A stretch of DNA of 6,535 nt. Source: DATCVA01 sp036567205 (lineage in GTDB: Bacteria; Pseudomonadota; Gammaproteobacteria; Burkholderiales; Burkholderiaceae_B). The notes under the pieces were generated by a model, which had not been told where the DNA came from, did not search any database, and was given only the letters and a program-made list of their open reading frames with translations. The stretch lies in the NCBI GenBank assembly GCA_036567205.1, contig DATCVA010000314.1:1-6535 (forward strand), given 5' to 3'. How positions within the stretch are numbered: position 1 is the stretch's first letter; each line of letters begins with the position of its first letter. This document shows, piece after piece, positions 1 to 6,111 of the stretch. A program made the position numbers and the translations under genes.

Positions 1-289
1 AGCTGCCGCCCAACACACGGCCGCGTGCATACCCCAGCGAGCGATTATTAATACCTGGATCAGGCTGAGTCCGGTAGCACCAGTCTGTGCGCGGGTTGCC
101 AATACAATATAAATAGCCTACCGGAATATGAATCCAGCGCCAGTTATCCGGCCCCCCCGCTTCAAGAAGCAATACCTTATGGTCGGGATTGGCCGAGAGT
201 CGATTGGCCAGTAAACACCCCGCCGAGCCGGCCCCCACAATCACGTAATCAAACTGAAGATTAGTTGGTTGCGGCGCCGGATTAACCAT
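1..289 (-). CDS. GMC-family FAD-dependent oxidoreductase, N-terminal fragment
   Basis: This is the first 96 codons of a glucose-methanol-choline (choline dehydrogenase-like) flavoprotein; the rest lies beyond the left edge. Reading from the ATG at 289, residues 14-34 form the beta-alpha-beta FAD-binding fold with the dinucleotide motif GAGSAG at about residues 19-24. It is followed by the acidic strand end LLLEAGG, where the Glu normally binds the FAD ribose. The last residues read GRVLGGSS, the start of the classic GMC signature 1. The stretch IPVGYLYCIGNPRTDWCY is typical of proteobacterial GMC enzymes that oxidise alcohols or polyols. The start is supported by AAAGGG at 298-303, eight bases upstream, and no other start fits better. 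The catalytic His and substrate domain are outside the window, so the substrate cannot be named. Family assignment is firm; specificity is unknown. Confidence 0.9.
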   Translation of the reverse strand, partial: MVNPAPQPTNLQFDYVIVGAGSAGCLLANRLSANPDHKVLLLEAGGPDNWRWIHIPVGYLYCIGNPRTDWCYRTQPDPGINNRSLGYARGRVLGGS

Positions 290-297
290 TATGAAGA

Positions 298-318
298 CCC
301 TTTGCAATTCCGTTTATA
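298..318 (-). promoter_or_regulatory. Candidate -10 box and Shine-Dalgarno for the GMC gene
   Basis: On the minus strand TATAAA (313-318) matches five of six bases of the sigma-70 -10 consensus and lies about 24 bases before the start codon. AAAGGG (298-303) sits eight bases before the ATG and is a reasonable ribosome binding site. No good -35 hexamer is present at 16-18 bases, so the promoter half of this call is weak. The rest of the 290-400 gap holds only an imperfect direct repeat (GGCGAAGCGC and GGCAAAGCGC). Confidence 0.3.
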
Positions 319-400
319 GATCAAAGGCGAAGCGCAAACATTACTTTTGTAAAGCAAACGAAGCCGGCAAAGCGCACGTTTGATATAGAAATGGAACAAG

Positions 401-1348
401 CTATAAGACCGTACCCGCCAAAGCTGCGGCAACCAGCAGCACGCCGACCCAGATATTCGCACGAAACAACATGAAGTTAAGATCGGGCCGAGCCAGGCTA
501 AACACCTTCATCTGCCACGCAAAATGCCCTGCAATAGCGGCAATAACAAGGTAATAACCCCAGGCCAACTGCAGCGCGACACCAGCGTAAACCCACAGAA
601 AAATCGTGACAACATAAAACCCGCTGATCCAGATTTTGCCCTTGTCGGCAAACTTCATTGCCGTGGAGTGCACGCCTAGCTGAAGATCGTCGCGCACATC
701 GACATAGGCGTAAATAGAGTCATACCCTACCTGCCACAATACCGCTCCCAGCCACATAGCCACCGCGGCCAGCGGCACTGCATTTTGAGTATCGGACCAG
801 GCCATCAGCATGCCCCAGTTAAAACCGATACCCAGTACGACCTGAGGCCAATAGGTAAAACGTTTGCACAAGGGATAAACAACCACAATAGGGATCAGCA
901 AAACTGCCAGCCAGCGGCTATATTCATTGATGGCAAAGAGCAAAAGCCCACACACAACGAATTGCCCCAGCAAAAAATACAGGGCATTTTTTAAAGTAAG
1001 CTGCCCGCTGGTTAATGGCCGGAAACGCGTCCGTTCTACCTTTTTGTCGATATCACGGTCAAAGATATCGTTAAGCGTGCAGCCGATGCCCCGCATCAGC
1101 AAGGCACCCAGCGAAAAAATAAACAAGCGAAACAGAGTGGGCCAGCCATCGGCCGCCTGCACCAGCGCTGCCAGACACGGCAACAAGGTCAACCAGGTGC
1201 CAACCGGCCGATCCAGGCGGCAAAGACGCGCATAAGGGCCCCACGAACGAGGCAGCCAGCGATCGACCCAATCGTCGGGACGCATGTCGGATAAATCGGG
1301 AATACGATCGGATCGGGAGTCTTGACCAGAAGATACAGGCATCGTCAC
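401..1348 (-). CDS. ubiA: 4-hydroxybenzoate polyprenyltransferase (UbiA)
   Basis: An integral inner-membrane prenyltransferase that joins a polyprenyl diphosphate side chain to 4-hydroxybenzoate, an early committed step of ubiquinone synthesis. Both Mg2+-diphosphate aspartate motifs of the UbiA superfamily are intact. The first is N93-D94-x2-D97-x3-D101, followed by VERTRFRPL. The second is Y209-D210-x2-Y213-A-x2-D217-x2-D220-D221, followed by GVHSTA, the form seen in true UbiA proteins rather than MenA or heme O synthase. Several hydrophobic helices cover the rest. The product is 315 residues against about 290 for E. coli, the excess being a polar N-terminus. The start is GTG at 1348, with a weak AAGAG about six bases upstream. 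The ATG two codons later (1342) or the one at residue 22 (1285) are possible alternatives. It follows the aminotransferase gene but is separated from it by a strong hairpin, so it is probably transcribed separately. Function is assigned by motif and is reliable. Confidence 0.95.
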   Translation of the reverse strand: MTMPVSSGQDSRSDRIPDLSDMRPDDWVDRWLPRSWGPYARLCRLDRPVGTWLTLLPCLAALVQAADGWPTLFRLFIFSLGALLMRGIGCTLNDIFDRDIDKKVERTRFRPLTSGQLTLKNALYFLLGQFVVCGLLLFAINEYSRWLAVLLIPIVVVYPLCKRFTYWPQVVLGIGFNWGMLMAWSDTQNAVPLAAVAMWLGAVLWQVGYDSIYAYVDVRDDLQLGVHSTAMKFADKGKIWISGFYVVTIFLWVYAGVALQLAWGYYLVIAAIAGHFAWQMKVFSLARPDLNFMLFRANIWVGVLLVAAALAGTVL

Positions 1349-1433
1349 AAAATACTCTTACAGTTGCGTACAGGCCCATGCTGCGCGCCCGTAACATTTC
1401 AATCATCACGCGGCACCGCCACTGAACGCCTCA

Positions 1434-1474
1434 GTCGTGTCGGCGGTTCAGGCTGTCTGAACCGCCGACACGAC
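1434..1474 (-). terminator. Perfect 18-bp hairpin after the aminotransferase gene
   Basis: The arms 1434-1451 and 1457-1474 are perfect inverted complements with a five-base loop at 1452-1456, making a very stable GC-rich stem. It begins 22 bases beyond the aminotransferase stop codon, the usual place for a terminator. No T-tract follows on either strand, so it is not a textbook intrinsic terminator. It could stop polymerase without a U-tract, protect the mRNA 3' end, or act as a boundary before ubiA. Strand is given for the upstream gene, although the structure is symmetric. Confidence 0.6.
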
Positions 1475-1496
1475 ATGTCAGCAACCCCAACAATAA

Positions 1497-2726
1497 CTAC
1501 GCCACCCTAACCTGCGGGCTATCCAGGCTCTCGTTAATCAGCCCGCCCAACACCGCAATACCTTCGCGAATTTTTTCTTCCGACACCGTCACAAAGCTAA
1601 GACGCATGGTGTTTGTTTGCGCGTCGCCAGCGCCTGCGAAAAACGGTGCGCCGGGCACGAACGCCACATTCTGTTTAATTGCGCGCGCCAGCAGTTCGGT
1701 AGCGTCAATATGCTTGGGCAGAGTTACCCAAAGGAACATGCCTCCCTCTGGTACAGTCCAGGTCGCCTCGGCTGGAAACTGCTTTTGCATGGCATCAAGC
1801 ATATAACCGCATTGCTTTTTATACAGCTCGCACACGGATGGCAGATGAGCCGTTAAAAACCCGTCCTTCACCGCTTCGTAAACCGCCATCTGAGTCAGGG
1901 TAGCCGTGTGCAAATCGGTTGCTTGCTTGATTTGCACCAGCTTGGCAATAATATGCCTGGGAGCAACGATGTAGCCCAAACGCAAGCCCGGCGCCAGCAC
2001 CTTGGAAAATGTGCCCAGACGAATAACCGTGGCACCGGCCGCACGTCCTAGTCCCAACAGCCCCGGCTGGGCCTGGCCCGAATAACGCAAGTCGCCGTAT
2101 GGATCGTCTTCGACGATTGGCAGACTGACGGCGGCACAACGTTCAACCAGCGCCTTGCGCCGATCCAGGCTTAGCGTCAACCCTGTAGGATTCTGAAAAT
2201 TGGGTAAGGCATAAATGAATCGGCCGCCTTGCACCCGTTCGTCGGTTAGCCCCTGGGGAACCAGACCGCCTTCATCGGTTGGGACGGTGACATACGCGGG
2301 CTCGAACATCGAAAACGACTGCAGCGCCCCCAAATAGCTGGGCGCCTCGACCAGCACCTTGCTGCCCGGGTCGATAAATAGTTTGCCCAACATATCGAGC
2401 GCCTGCTGCGAACCTGACACAATCAACACCTCGTCAATCGTGACGTCATGAGCGCCGATACGTTTTTGATCCTGGGCCACCCACTCGCGCAGCGGAGCAT
2501 AGCCCTCTGTAGGCCCATATTGCAGCGCTGCCTCGCCCGCCTGGCGAAGAACGCGGTCAAATGCCGCGTTGATAACATCTACCGGAAAACCCTTAGGGGC
2601 GGGCAATCCGCCCGCAAACGAGATAATTTCAGGCCGCTCGGTAACTTTAAGAATTTCCCGAATCGTCGAACTGGTGATGTTTTGTGCGCGCTGCGAAAAG
2701 GTATATGGCTGGGCAGAAGAAGACAT
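1497..2726 (-). CDS. PLP-dependent aminotransferase, 2-aminoadipate/LysN-like
   Basis: A cytosolic fold-type I transaminase of 409 residues that moves an amino group between an amino acid and a 2-oxo acid. The expected aspartate-aminotransferase-type residues are visible: Y70 in QYGPTEGY, N179 in NPTG, D207 and Y210 in VEDDPY, the Schiff-base lysine K242 in GTFSKVLAPG, R249 in GLRLGY, and R375 in NTMRLSF for the substrate carboxylate. The opening FAGGLPAPKGFP places it in the 2-aminoadipate aminotransferase/LysN and MocR-domain group. There is no N-terminal GntR-type DNA-binding domain, so it is an enzyme and not a MocR regulator. The start ATG at 2726 has AGGA (2740-2743) thirteen bases upstream, a long spacing, but no nearby in-frame alternative exists. 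Substrate could be an aromatic, branched-chain or aminoadipate-type amino acid; the sequence does not decide. It is followed by a strong hairpin at 1434-1474. Confidence 0.92.
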   Translation of the reverse strand: MSSSAQPYTFSQRAQNITSSTIREILKVTERPEIISFAGGLPAPKGFPVDVINAAFDRVLRQAGEAALQYGPTEGYAPLREWVAQDQKRIGAHDVTIDEVLIVSGSQQALDMLGKLFIDPGSKVLVEAPSYLGALQSFSMFEPAYVTVPTDEGGLVPQGLTDERVQGGRFIYALPNFQNPTGLTLSLDRRKALVERCAAVSLPIVEDDPYGDLRYSGQAQPGLLGLGRAAGATVIRLGTFSKVLAPGLRLGYIVAPRHIIAKLVQIKQATDLHTATLTQMAVYEAVKDGFLTAHLPSVCELYKKQCGYMLDAMQKQFPAEATWTVPEGGMFLWVTLPKHIDATELLARAIKQNVAFVPGAPFFAGAGDAQTNTMRLSFVTVSEEKIREGIAVLGGLINESLDSPQVRVA

Positions 2727-2875
2727 GATGCTGCAAATTTCCTGAAAAAGAGCAAGTAACCTCTTAGATTACCGCAAGTCGCCCCAAAATGCTTGCTGAA
2801 CCGCCTGAAAACCCTATAAATAACATGGTTTTTTTGAACACCGAAGCACCTGCCGCAACCGCGACATGAGCGCAG

Positions 2876-2995
2876 CTACCGCTCAGGCGTTTTTCCATCG
2901 CGCCGCATTAAACGGATAAGCCAAAAGAACAGCGTTAGCGAGCAGACCAGACCTGCTCCCAAAAGCGCCAGCACTACAATTTCGCCGGAAGTCAT
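2876..2995 (-). CDS. Small single-span membrane protein (39 aa), unknown function
   Basis: A short reading frame not assigned to any family I recognise. From ATG at 2995 to TAG at 2876-2878 it encodes 39 residues. After a short MTSGE start, residues 6-27 are continuous hydrophobic sequence (IVVLALLGAGLVCSLTLFFW and two more residues) with a small-residue GAG patch and one Cys at 18. The tail carries R28, R31, R32, K35 and R39. By the positive-inside rule this predicts a periplasmic N-terminus and cytoplasmic C-terminus. The main evidence for translation is AGAAGGA (3003-3009) seven bases before the ATG, one of the best ribosome binding sites in the window. It lies 107 bases after the TRAP binding-protein gene on the same strand, so it may be the last gene of that operon or have its own promoter. 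A role as an accessory or regulatory subunit of the transporter is only a guess. Confidence 0.7.
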   Translation of the reverse strand: MTSGEIVVLALLGAGLVCSLTLFFWLIRLMRRDGKTPER

Positions 2996-3009
2996 AACGG
3001 GATCCTTCT
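2996..3009 (-). promoter_or_regulatory. Strong Shine-Dalgarno of the 39-aa membrane protein
   Basis: AGAAGGA on the minus strand at 3003-3009, with a seven-base spacer to the ATG at 2995. This near-consensus site fixes the start and is the chief reason to regard the small frame as a real gene. Confidence 0.7.
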
Positions 3010-3064
3010 ACCTGACGGAGCTTGAAAACAGTATTGTCCCATTATGCGGCAATTGCGGGAGACT

Positions 3065-3094
3065 CCCTTATACCGGTCATGGCCAGCATAAGGG
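3065..3094 (-). other. Inverted repeat just after the TRAP binding-protein gene
   Basis: CCCTTAT (3065-3071) and ATAAGGG (3088-3094) are perfect complements around a 16-base loop, inside which three further pairs can form across mismatches. The hairpin starts eight bases past the dctP stop codon. No T-run follows. It may stabilise the 3' end of the binding-protein message or partly terminate transcription before the small membrane gene. An overlapping GGGAG-A-CTCCC dyad lies next to it and could compete with it. Confidence 0.35.
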
Positions 3095-3102
3095 TTCGAT
3101 GC

Positions 3103-4071
3103 TTACTTACCGTCAAACAGCTTGCGCAATTGGGCGGCGTATTTAGGGCTGGCCTTATCAATAGCAGCCCACGCGCTTTCATTCGCCTGGGCAACAAATG
3201 CCGCCGCCTCGGCTGGCGGTAAGTCAATGATTTCGATACCGGCATCAAGAAGCTGTTTTTTCTCTTTTTCGGCCAGCTTGGCATCTTCGCCATGTTGCGC
3301 CTCGAGCTCTTTCACTTGTTTTTCAAGAAAAGCGCGTTGCTTATTGTCGAGCTTTTTCCACGAGTTCTGATTCATGAACAAGCTGACTTCAACGTTATAA
3401 AACCCCGGATCGATGCGGTATTTGGTCTTTTCCTGCCAGCCCAGATCAAAAATACCGACGCTGGGCCAGCCGTAACCGTCAACCACGCCACGCTCCAGCG
3501 CGGTGTAGACCTCACCCGGCGGCACTTGCAATGGCATCGCGCCCAGCGACTGAAAAAACGAACGATAAACCGGTACACTACGCAACTTCATACCGCTGAC
3601 CGAATTATTTTCGGGCTTTTTATTGGTATAGATGTGATATTTAAGCCCATCGTGCACACGGCCAAGCCAAACCATATTGGCCTTTTCACGATGAATTTTG
3701 TCCATGAGCTCGTAACCGCCGTTGGCCCGTACCGTTTCCATGGGCGTACCGGAAAAACTCAGTACCAAGGCTTCAGGCACCAAATTCGCATGGAACACCC
3801 CGGTCGTATTGGATAAGTCCACCACACCCGCGCGGACGGCATTGCCTACTTCGAACGGAGGCATCGACTCGGGCCCGCCGATAAGATTGATCTGCACAAG
3901 GCCTTTGCCTTCAGCGTTAACCTTTTTGACAAAGGTCTCGAAGCGTCGGTCAAAAAACGAATCTTTGGCAAAAACGCTGACCGCTTTCAATGTGACTTCA
4001 GCACTGCTCGCCGTAAAAGTCATTAAGCCCAGGGCGGCAGCCACACTAATCTTGATAAATTCTTTTCTCAT
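3103..4071 (-). CDS. dctP: TRAP transporter periplasmic substrate-binding protein (DctP family)
   Basis: The 322-residue extracytoplasmic receptor of the TRAP transporter. It captures a substrate, usually an organic acid, in the periplasm and delivers it to the membrane subunits. Residues 1-24 form a signal peptide (MRKEF, a hydrophobic core, then TASSA before EVTLK), with predicted cleavage after Ala24. The family core is clear: GMKLRSVPVYRSFFQSLGAM, then a short link to the EVYTALERGVVDGYGWP segment, ending near residue 203. R164 in KLR is at the position of the conserved Arg that binds the substrate carboxylate. A charged helical stretch at about 246-275 (KQVKELEAQHGEDAKLAEKE) is the usual C-terminal long helix region. 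The ATG at 4071 is preceded by GGAG six bases away (4078-4081). The gene begins 19 bases after the large membrane subunit, so it is cotranscribed. It is of the DctP class and not the TAXI class. The ligand cannot be named. Confidence 0.94.
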   Translation of the reverse strand: MRKEFIKISVAAALGLMTFTASSAEVTLKAVSVFAKDSFFDRRFETFVKKVNAEGKGLVQINLIGGPESMPPFEVGNAVRAGVVDLSNTTGVFHANLVPEALVLSFSGTPMETVRANGGYELMDKIHREKANMVWLGRVHDGLKYHIYTNKKPENNSVSGMKLRSVPVYRSFFQSLGAMPLQVPPGEVYTALERGVVDGYGWPSVGIFDLGWQEKTKYRIDPGFYNVEVSLFMNQNSWKKLDNKQRAFLEKQVKELEAQHGEDAKLAEKEKKQLLDAGIEIIDLPPAEAAAFVAQANESAWAAIDKASPKYAAQLRKLFDGK

Positions 4072-4090
4072 GTCTCTCTCCGTTATAAAT

Positions 4091-5407
4091 TCAAACCATC
4101 AGCTGTGGCAGTCCCGTTGCCAGCCACGGCAATAGCATGATCAAACCCAAAACCAGCAATTCGATAATAATGAATGGCATGACCGAGCCATAAATTTGCG
4201 TCAGCCTGATATGGTCTGGCGCGACACTTTGCATAACCATGCACAACAAACCAAATGGCGGAGTCAACAAGCCAATTTCCATGGCCAGCAACAACAGCAC
4301 CCCAAGCCAGATAGGATCAATACCGGCGACCTGGGCCAAAGGCATAAAAAACGGCAGCGTAATCATCATCATGCTGACCTGGTCGATGACGCAGCCCAAT
4401 GCCAGCAAAATAAACAACATGCCAAGCACCAGCACAAACGGGGATAACTGCAACTGGGTGATCAAACCCAGCAAGCCCGTGGTGGCCCCCGAAAAGCTGA
4501 GCAACTGCGAGAATGTGGTGGAGGCAATCAACACAAATAAAATAATGACGGAAATCCGGCCGGTTTCCATCAGCGCTTTGTAGAAGGCCTGACCCGAATA
4601 CACCCCATAACAAACAATGGCTATTGCCGCAGCCACAGCGCCGATGGCGGCCGACTCGGTAGGAGATGCCCAGCCCAGCAACATGCTGCCCACCACCGCC
4701 ACGAAAATGCCAAACAAAGGCACCACATCGCGCATAAACGGCTTCCATTTTTCCCATCCCTCCTTGCGTGCGGAAGGATCATCGGCCGGTGCGAGTTCGG
4801 GATTAAGCTTGCAGCGCAAGGCCACATAAGTCAGAAAAGCGACAGCCAGCACGAACCCCGGAACAATGCCGCCTATCAATAATTGCGAAATCGATATGCC
4901 CGCCAGGCTGCCCAGCATTACGGCCAACGCCGACGGAGGAATCAGCATGGCAATGCCGCCCACGGCCATAATGGGCCCCATGGCAATGCTCGGGTGGTAA
5001 CCGCGGCGCAGCATCTCGGGCAGCATCGTGCCGCCCATCATGGCCGTATTGGCGATGGTAGAGCCCGAAAGAGTCGCAAAAACAGTACCCCCAACTACCG
5101 ACACAATAGACAACCGCCCGGGCACTTTGGCAATTAACTGCTCGATGGCATTAATCGCCCGAAAGGCCAGTCCGCTGTAAAACAATAGCTCGCCCATCAG
5201 GATAAACAGCGGAATCGGAGTAAGCGAAAAACTGCTGACGGACTGAATTGAATTGCGCACCAATTGCCCCAACCCCGCTTCACCCCCCATAAAGAACCAC
5301 GCACCTAGCAAGTTAACGCCCAGGAAGGCGAAAGCCACTGGCACCCCAATCAACATCAAGACGAATAATGTGCCCAATAGAGCGCTCAAGGCCAGTTGCC
5401 ACTCCAT
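4091..5407 (-). CDS. dctM: TRAP transporter large membrane subunit (DctM family)
   Basis: The ion-coupled transport subunit, 438 residues, with many hydrophobic helices in the inner membrane. Family hallmarks in order are a serine-rich hairpin segment GTVFATLSGSTIANTAMMGG (107-126), MLIPPSALAVMLG (154-166), the second-half repeat element ASPTESAAIGA (248-258), GCVIDQVSMMMITLPFFMP (338-356) and LLTPPFGLLC (380-389). The two SGS/PPS- and TPPFG-type segments are the re-entrant hairpins that hold Na+ and substrate in this family. I place the start at ATG 5407: it yields the normal MEWQLALSALLG N-terminus and has AAGGA six bases upstream. The frame stays open for 33 more codons, but that stretch lies entirely in dctQ and is polar. 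The stop codon of dctQ and this ATG share one base (TAATG), indicating translational coupling. Na+ coupling is known for the family and not shown here. Confidence 0.95.
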   Translation of the reverse strand: MEWQLALSALLGTLFVLMLIGVPVAFAFLGVNLLGAWFFMGGEAGLGQLVRNSIQSVSSFSLTPIPLFILMGELLFYSGLAFRAINAIEQLIAKVPGRLSIVSVVGGTVFATLSGSTIANTAMMGGTMLPEMLRRGYHPSIAMGPIMAVGGIAMLIPPSALAVMLGSLAGISISQLLIGGIVPGFVLAVAFLTYVALRCKLNPELAPADDPSARKEGWEKWKPFMRDVVPLFGIFVAVVGSMLLGWASPTESAAIGAVAAAIAIVCYGVYSGQAFYKALMETGRISVIILFVLIASTTFSQLLSFSGATTGLLGLITQLQLSPFVLVLGMLFILLALGCVIDQVSMMMITLPFFMPLAQVAGIDPIWLGVLLLLAMEIGLLTPPFGLLCMVMQSVAPDHIRLTQIYGSVMPFIIIELLVLGLIMLLPWLATGLPQLMV

Positions 5408-5418
5408 TACGCGTCCTT
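5405..5418 (-). promoter_or_regulatory. dctQ-dctM stop/start overlap with Shine-Dalgarno
   Basis: On the minus strand AAGGA (5414-5418) precedes TAATG (5405-5409), in which the dctQ stop TAA and the dctM start ATG share one A. This arrangement couples translation of the two membrane subunits and decides the dctM start. Confidence 0.8.
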
Positions 5419-5937
5419 CCTGTTGACGAATGACAGCGCGATGCGCCGTGCAAACTCGATGGTTAACAAAATAAAGCAAAACACCATCGGCAGACCCAGC
5501 CACCAATCGGGAAACACCAGCACTTTAAACACCAGGCCGCCCTGCGCTCTGCTATCGAGCACGCCCAGCACGCTTTCCCACGCCAGAACCAGGCAAATAA
5601 ACAGACAAACCACGTCGCCAGCAAGTGCCAGCCACAGTTGCACCCTGGGTGGCAATCCGCGCACCAGAACGTCTACCCGGATGTGATCGTTGGTATACAG
5701 AACCCATGGCGCCGCCAAAAAAGCAGCGACCATTAACATGTACTCGGTAACCTCTACCGACCATGGCATGGACGCGCCGCCGACATTGCGCAGAAGCACG
5801 TCGGCACACACCAGAATGGCCATAAGGCCAAACAAGAACGCCGCCGCAATTCCGGTACCCAGAACCAAATAGCGATAAGCACGCATGCCCCAATACTGAT
5901 CCAGCCCGGCATGGCGCGAGCTGCAGGTTTCTGCCAT
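5407..5937 (-). CDS. dctQ: TRAP transporter small membrane subunit (DctQ family)
   Basis: The 176-residue small inner-membrane partner of DctM, with four predicted helices at about 21-47, 65-81, 98-121 and 141-164. Typical DctQ features are VCADVLLRNVGG (43-54) after helix 1, PWSVEVTEYML (58-68) at the start of helix 2, NDHIRVDVL (83-91) in the loop between helices 2 and 3, and FPDWW (142-146) before helix 4. The start is ATG at 5937 with AGGGA five bases upstream (5943-5947). The frame extends to a TTG at 5994, but this has no ribosome site and adds a polar, unconserved 19 residues, so I reject it. It is the first gene of the Q-M-P operon, read leftward from the 5938-6098 control region. Its job is to support the assembly and function of DctM. 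Confidence 0.9.
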   Translation of the reverse strand: MAETCSSRHAGLDQYWGMRAYRYLVLGTGIAAAFLFGLMAILVCADVLLRNVGGASMPWSVEVTEYMLMVAAFLAAPWVLYTNDHIRVDVLVRGLPPRVQLWLALAGDVVCLFICLVLAWESVLGVLDSRAQGGLVFKVLVFPDWWLGLPMVFCFILLTIEFARRIALSFVNRKDA

Positions 5938-5948
5938 GAAATTCCCTT
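5938..5948 (-). promoter_or_regulatory. Shine-Dalgarno of dctQ
   Basis: AAGGGA on the minus strand (5943-5948) sits about five bases before the ATG at 5937 and favours that start over the upstream TTG at 5994. Confidence 0.6.
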
Positions 5949-5972
5949 TTTTCCGATCTAAGCCGCTTGTGC

Positions 5973-6001
5973 AAATCAATAGCGACGATCGCAATTATTT
6001 T
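5973..6001. promoter_or_regulatory. Imperfect dyad, candidate operator for the TRAP operon and dioxygenase
   Basis: The two 13-base arms 5973-5985 and 5989-6001 flank a 3-base centre, with 10 of 13 positions complementary. The inner core is ATAGCGA-CGA-TCGCAAT. It lies in the divergent gap, 36 bases upstream of the dctQ start and about 100 bases upstream of the dioxygenase start. The minus strand also carries TAAAAT (5997-6002), a five-of-six match to a -10 box overlapping the dyad, though without a good -35. This fits a repressor or activator site for the TRAP operon. Which regulator binds cannot be told, and chance is possible in an AT-rich gap. Confidence 0.3.
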
Positions 6002-6090
6002 ACGCTTAAAGTATTTATGCGGAATTAGGGAAATCGCTAGAGGGCGACTGATTTCAATTGCGGATTTGAACGAGAAAGACGGGGCGATTT

Positions 6091-6111
6091 ATGCCAAAAT
6101 GCTTACTTTAG
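6091..6111 (+). other. Possible 6-codon upstream frame overlapping the dioxygenase start
   Basis: ATG-CCA-AAA-TGC-TTA-CTT-TAG (MPKCLL) starts eight bases before the proposed ATG of the dioxygenase and ends inside it in another frame. GGGGCG (6081-6086) lies upstream, closer to this ATG than to the next. It could reduce or couple translation, or be accidental. Confidence 0.12.

Noticed and set aside
1071..1409. A 112-codon minus-strand frame starting upstream of ubiA.
   Set aside because: It overlaps ubiA in another frame, has no ribosome site and a composition expected of a shifted frame.
1450..1461. AGGCTGTCTGAA in the hairpin loop region resembles Neisseriaceae DNA-uptake-sequence dialects.
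   Set aside because: It is one mismatch from a dialect as I remember it, occurs once, and the rest of the window has no further copies. The gene content fits Burkholderiales better. A genome-wide count would decide.
2807..2835. AAAACC...GGTTTTTTT on the plus strand as an intrinsic terminator.
   Set aside because: The stem is AT-rich, only six pairs with a long loop, and no plus-strand gene ends upstream of it.
2814..2867. A 17-codon frame (ATG at 2867, minus) following the small membrane gene.
   Set aside because: There is no Shine-Dalgarno and it is too short to tell from chance.
3292..3816. A 174-codon open frame on the plus strand.
   Set aside because: It lies wholly antisense to dctP, which has a clear signal peptide, family motifs and SD. 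The frame has no recognisable domain and is a coding shadow.
5408..5506. A 33-codon N-terminal extension of dctM.
   Set aside because: It is entirely inside dctQ in another frame, polar, and lacks an SD. The ATG at 5407 overlaps the dctQ stop and has AAGGA at good spacing.
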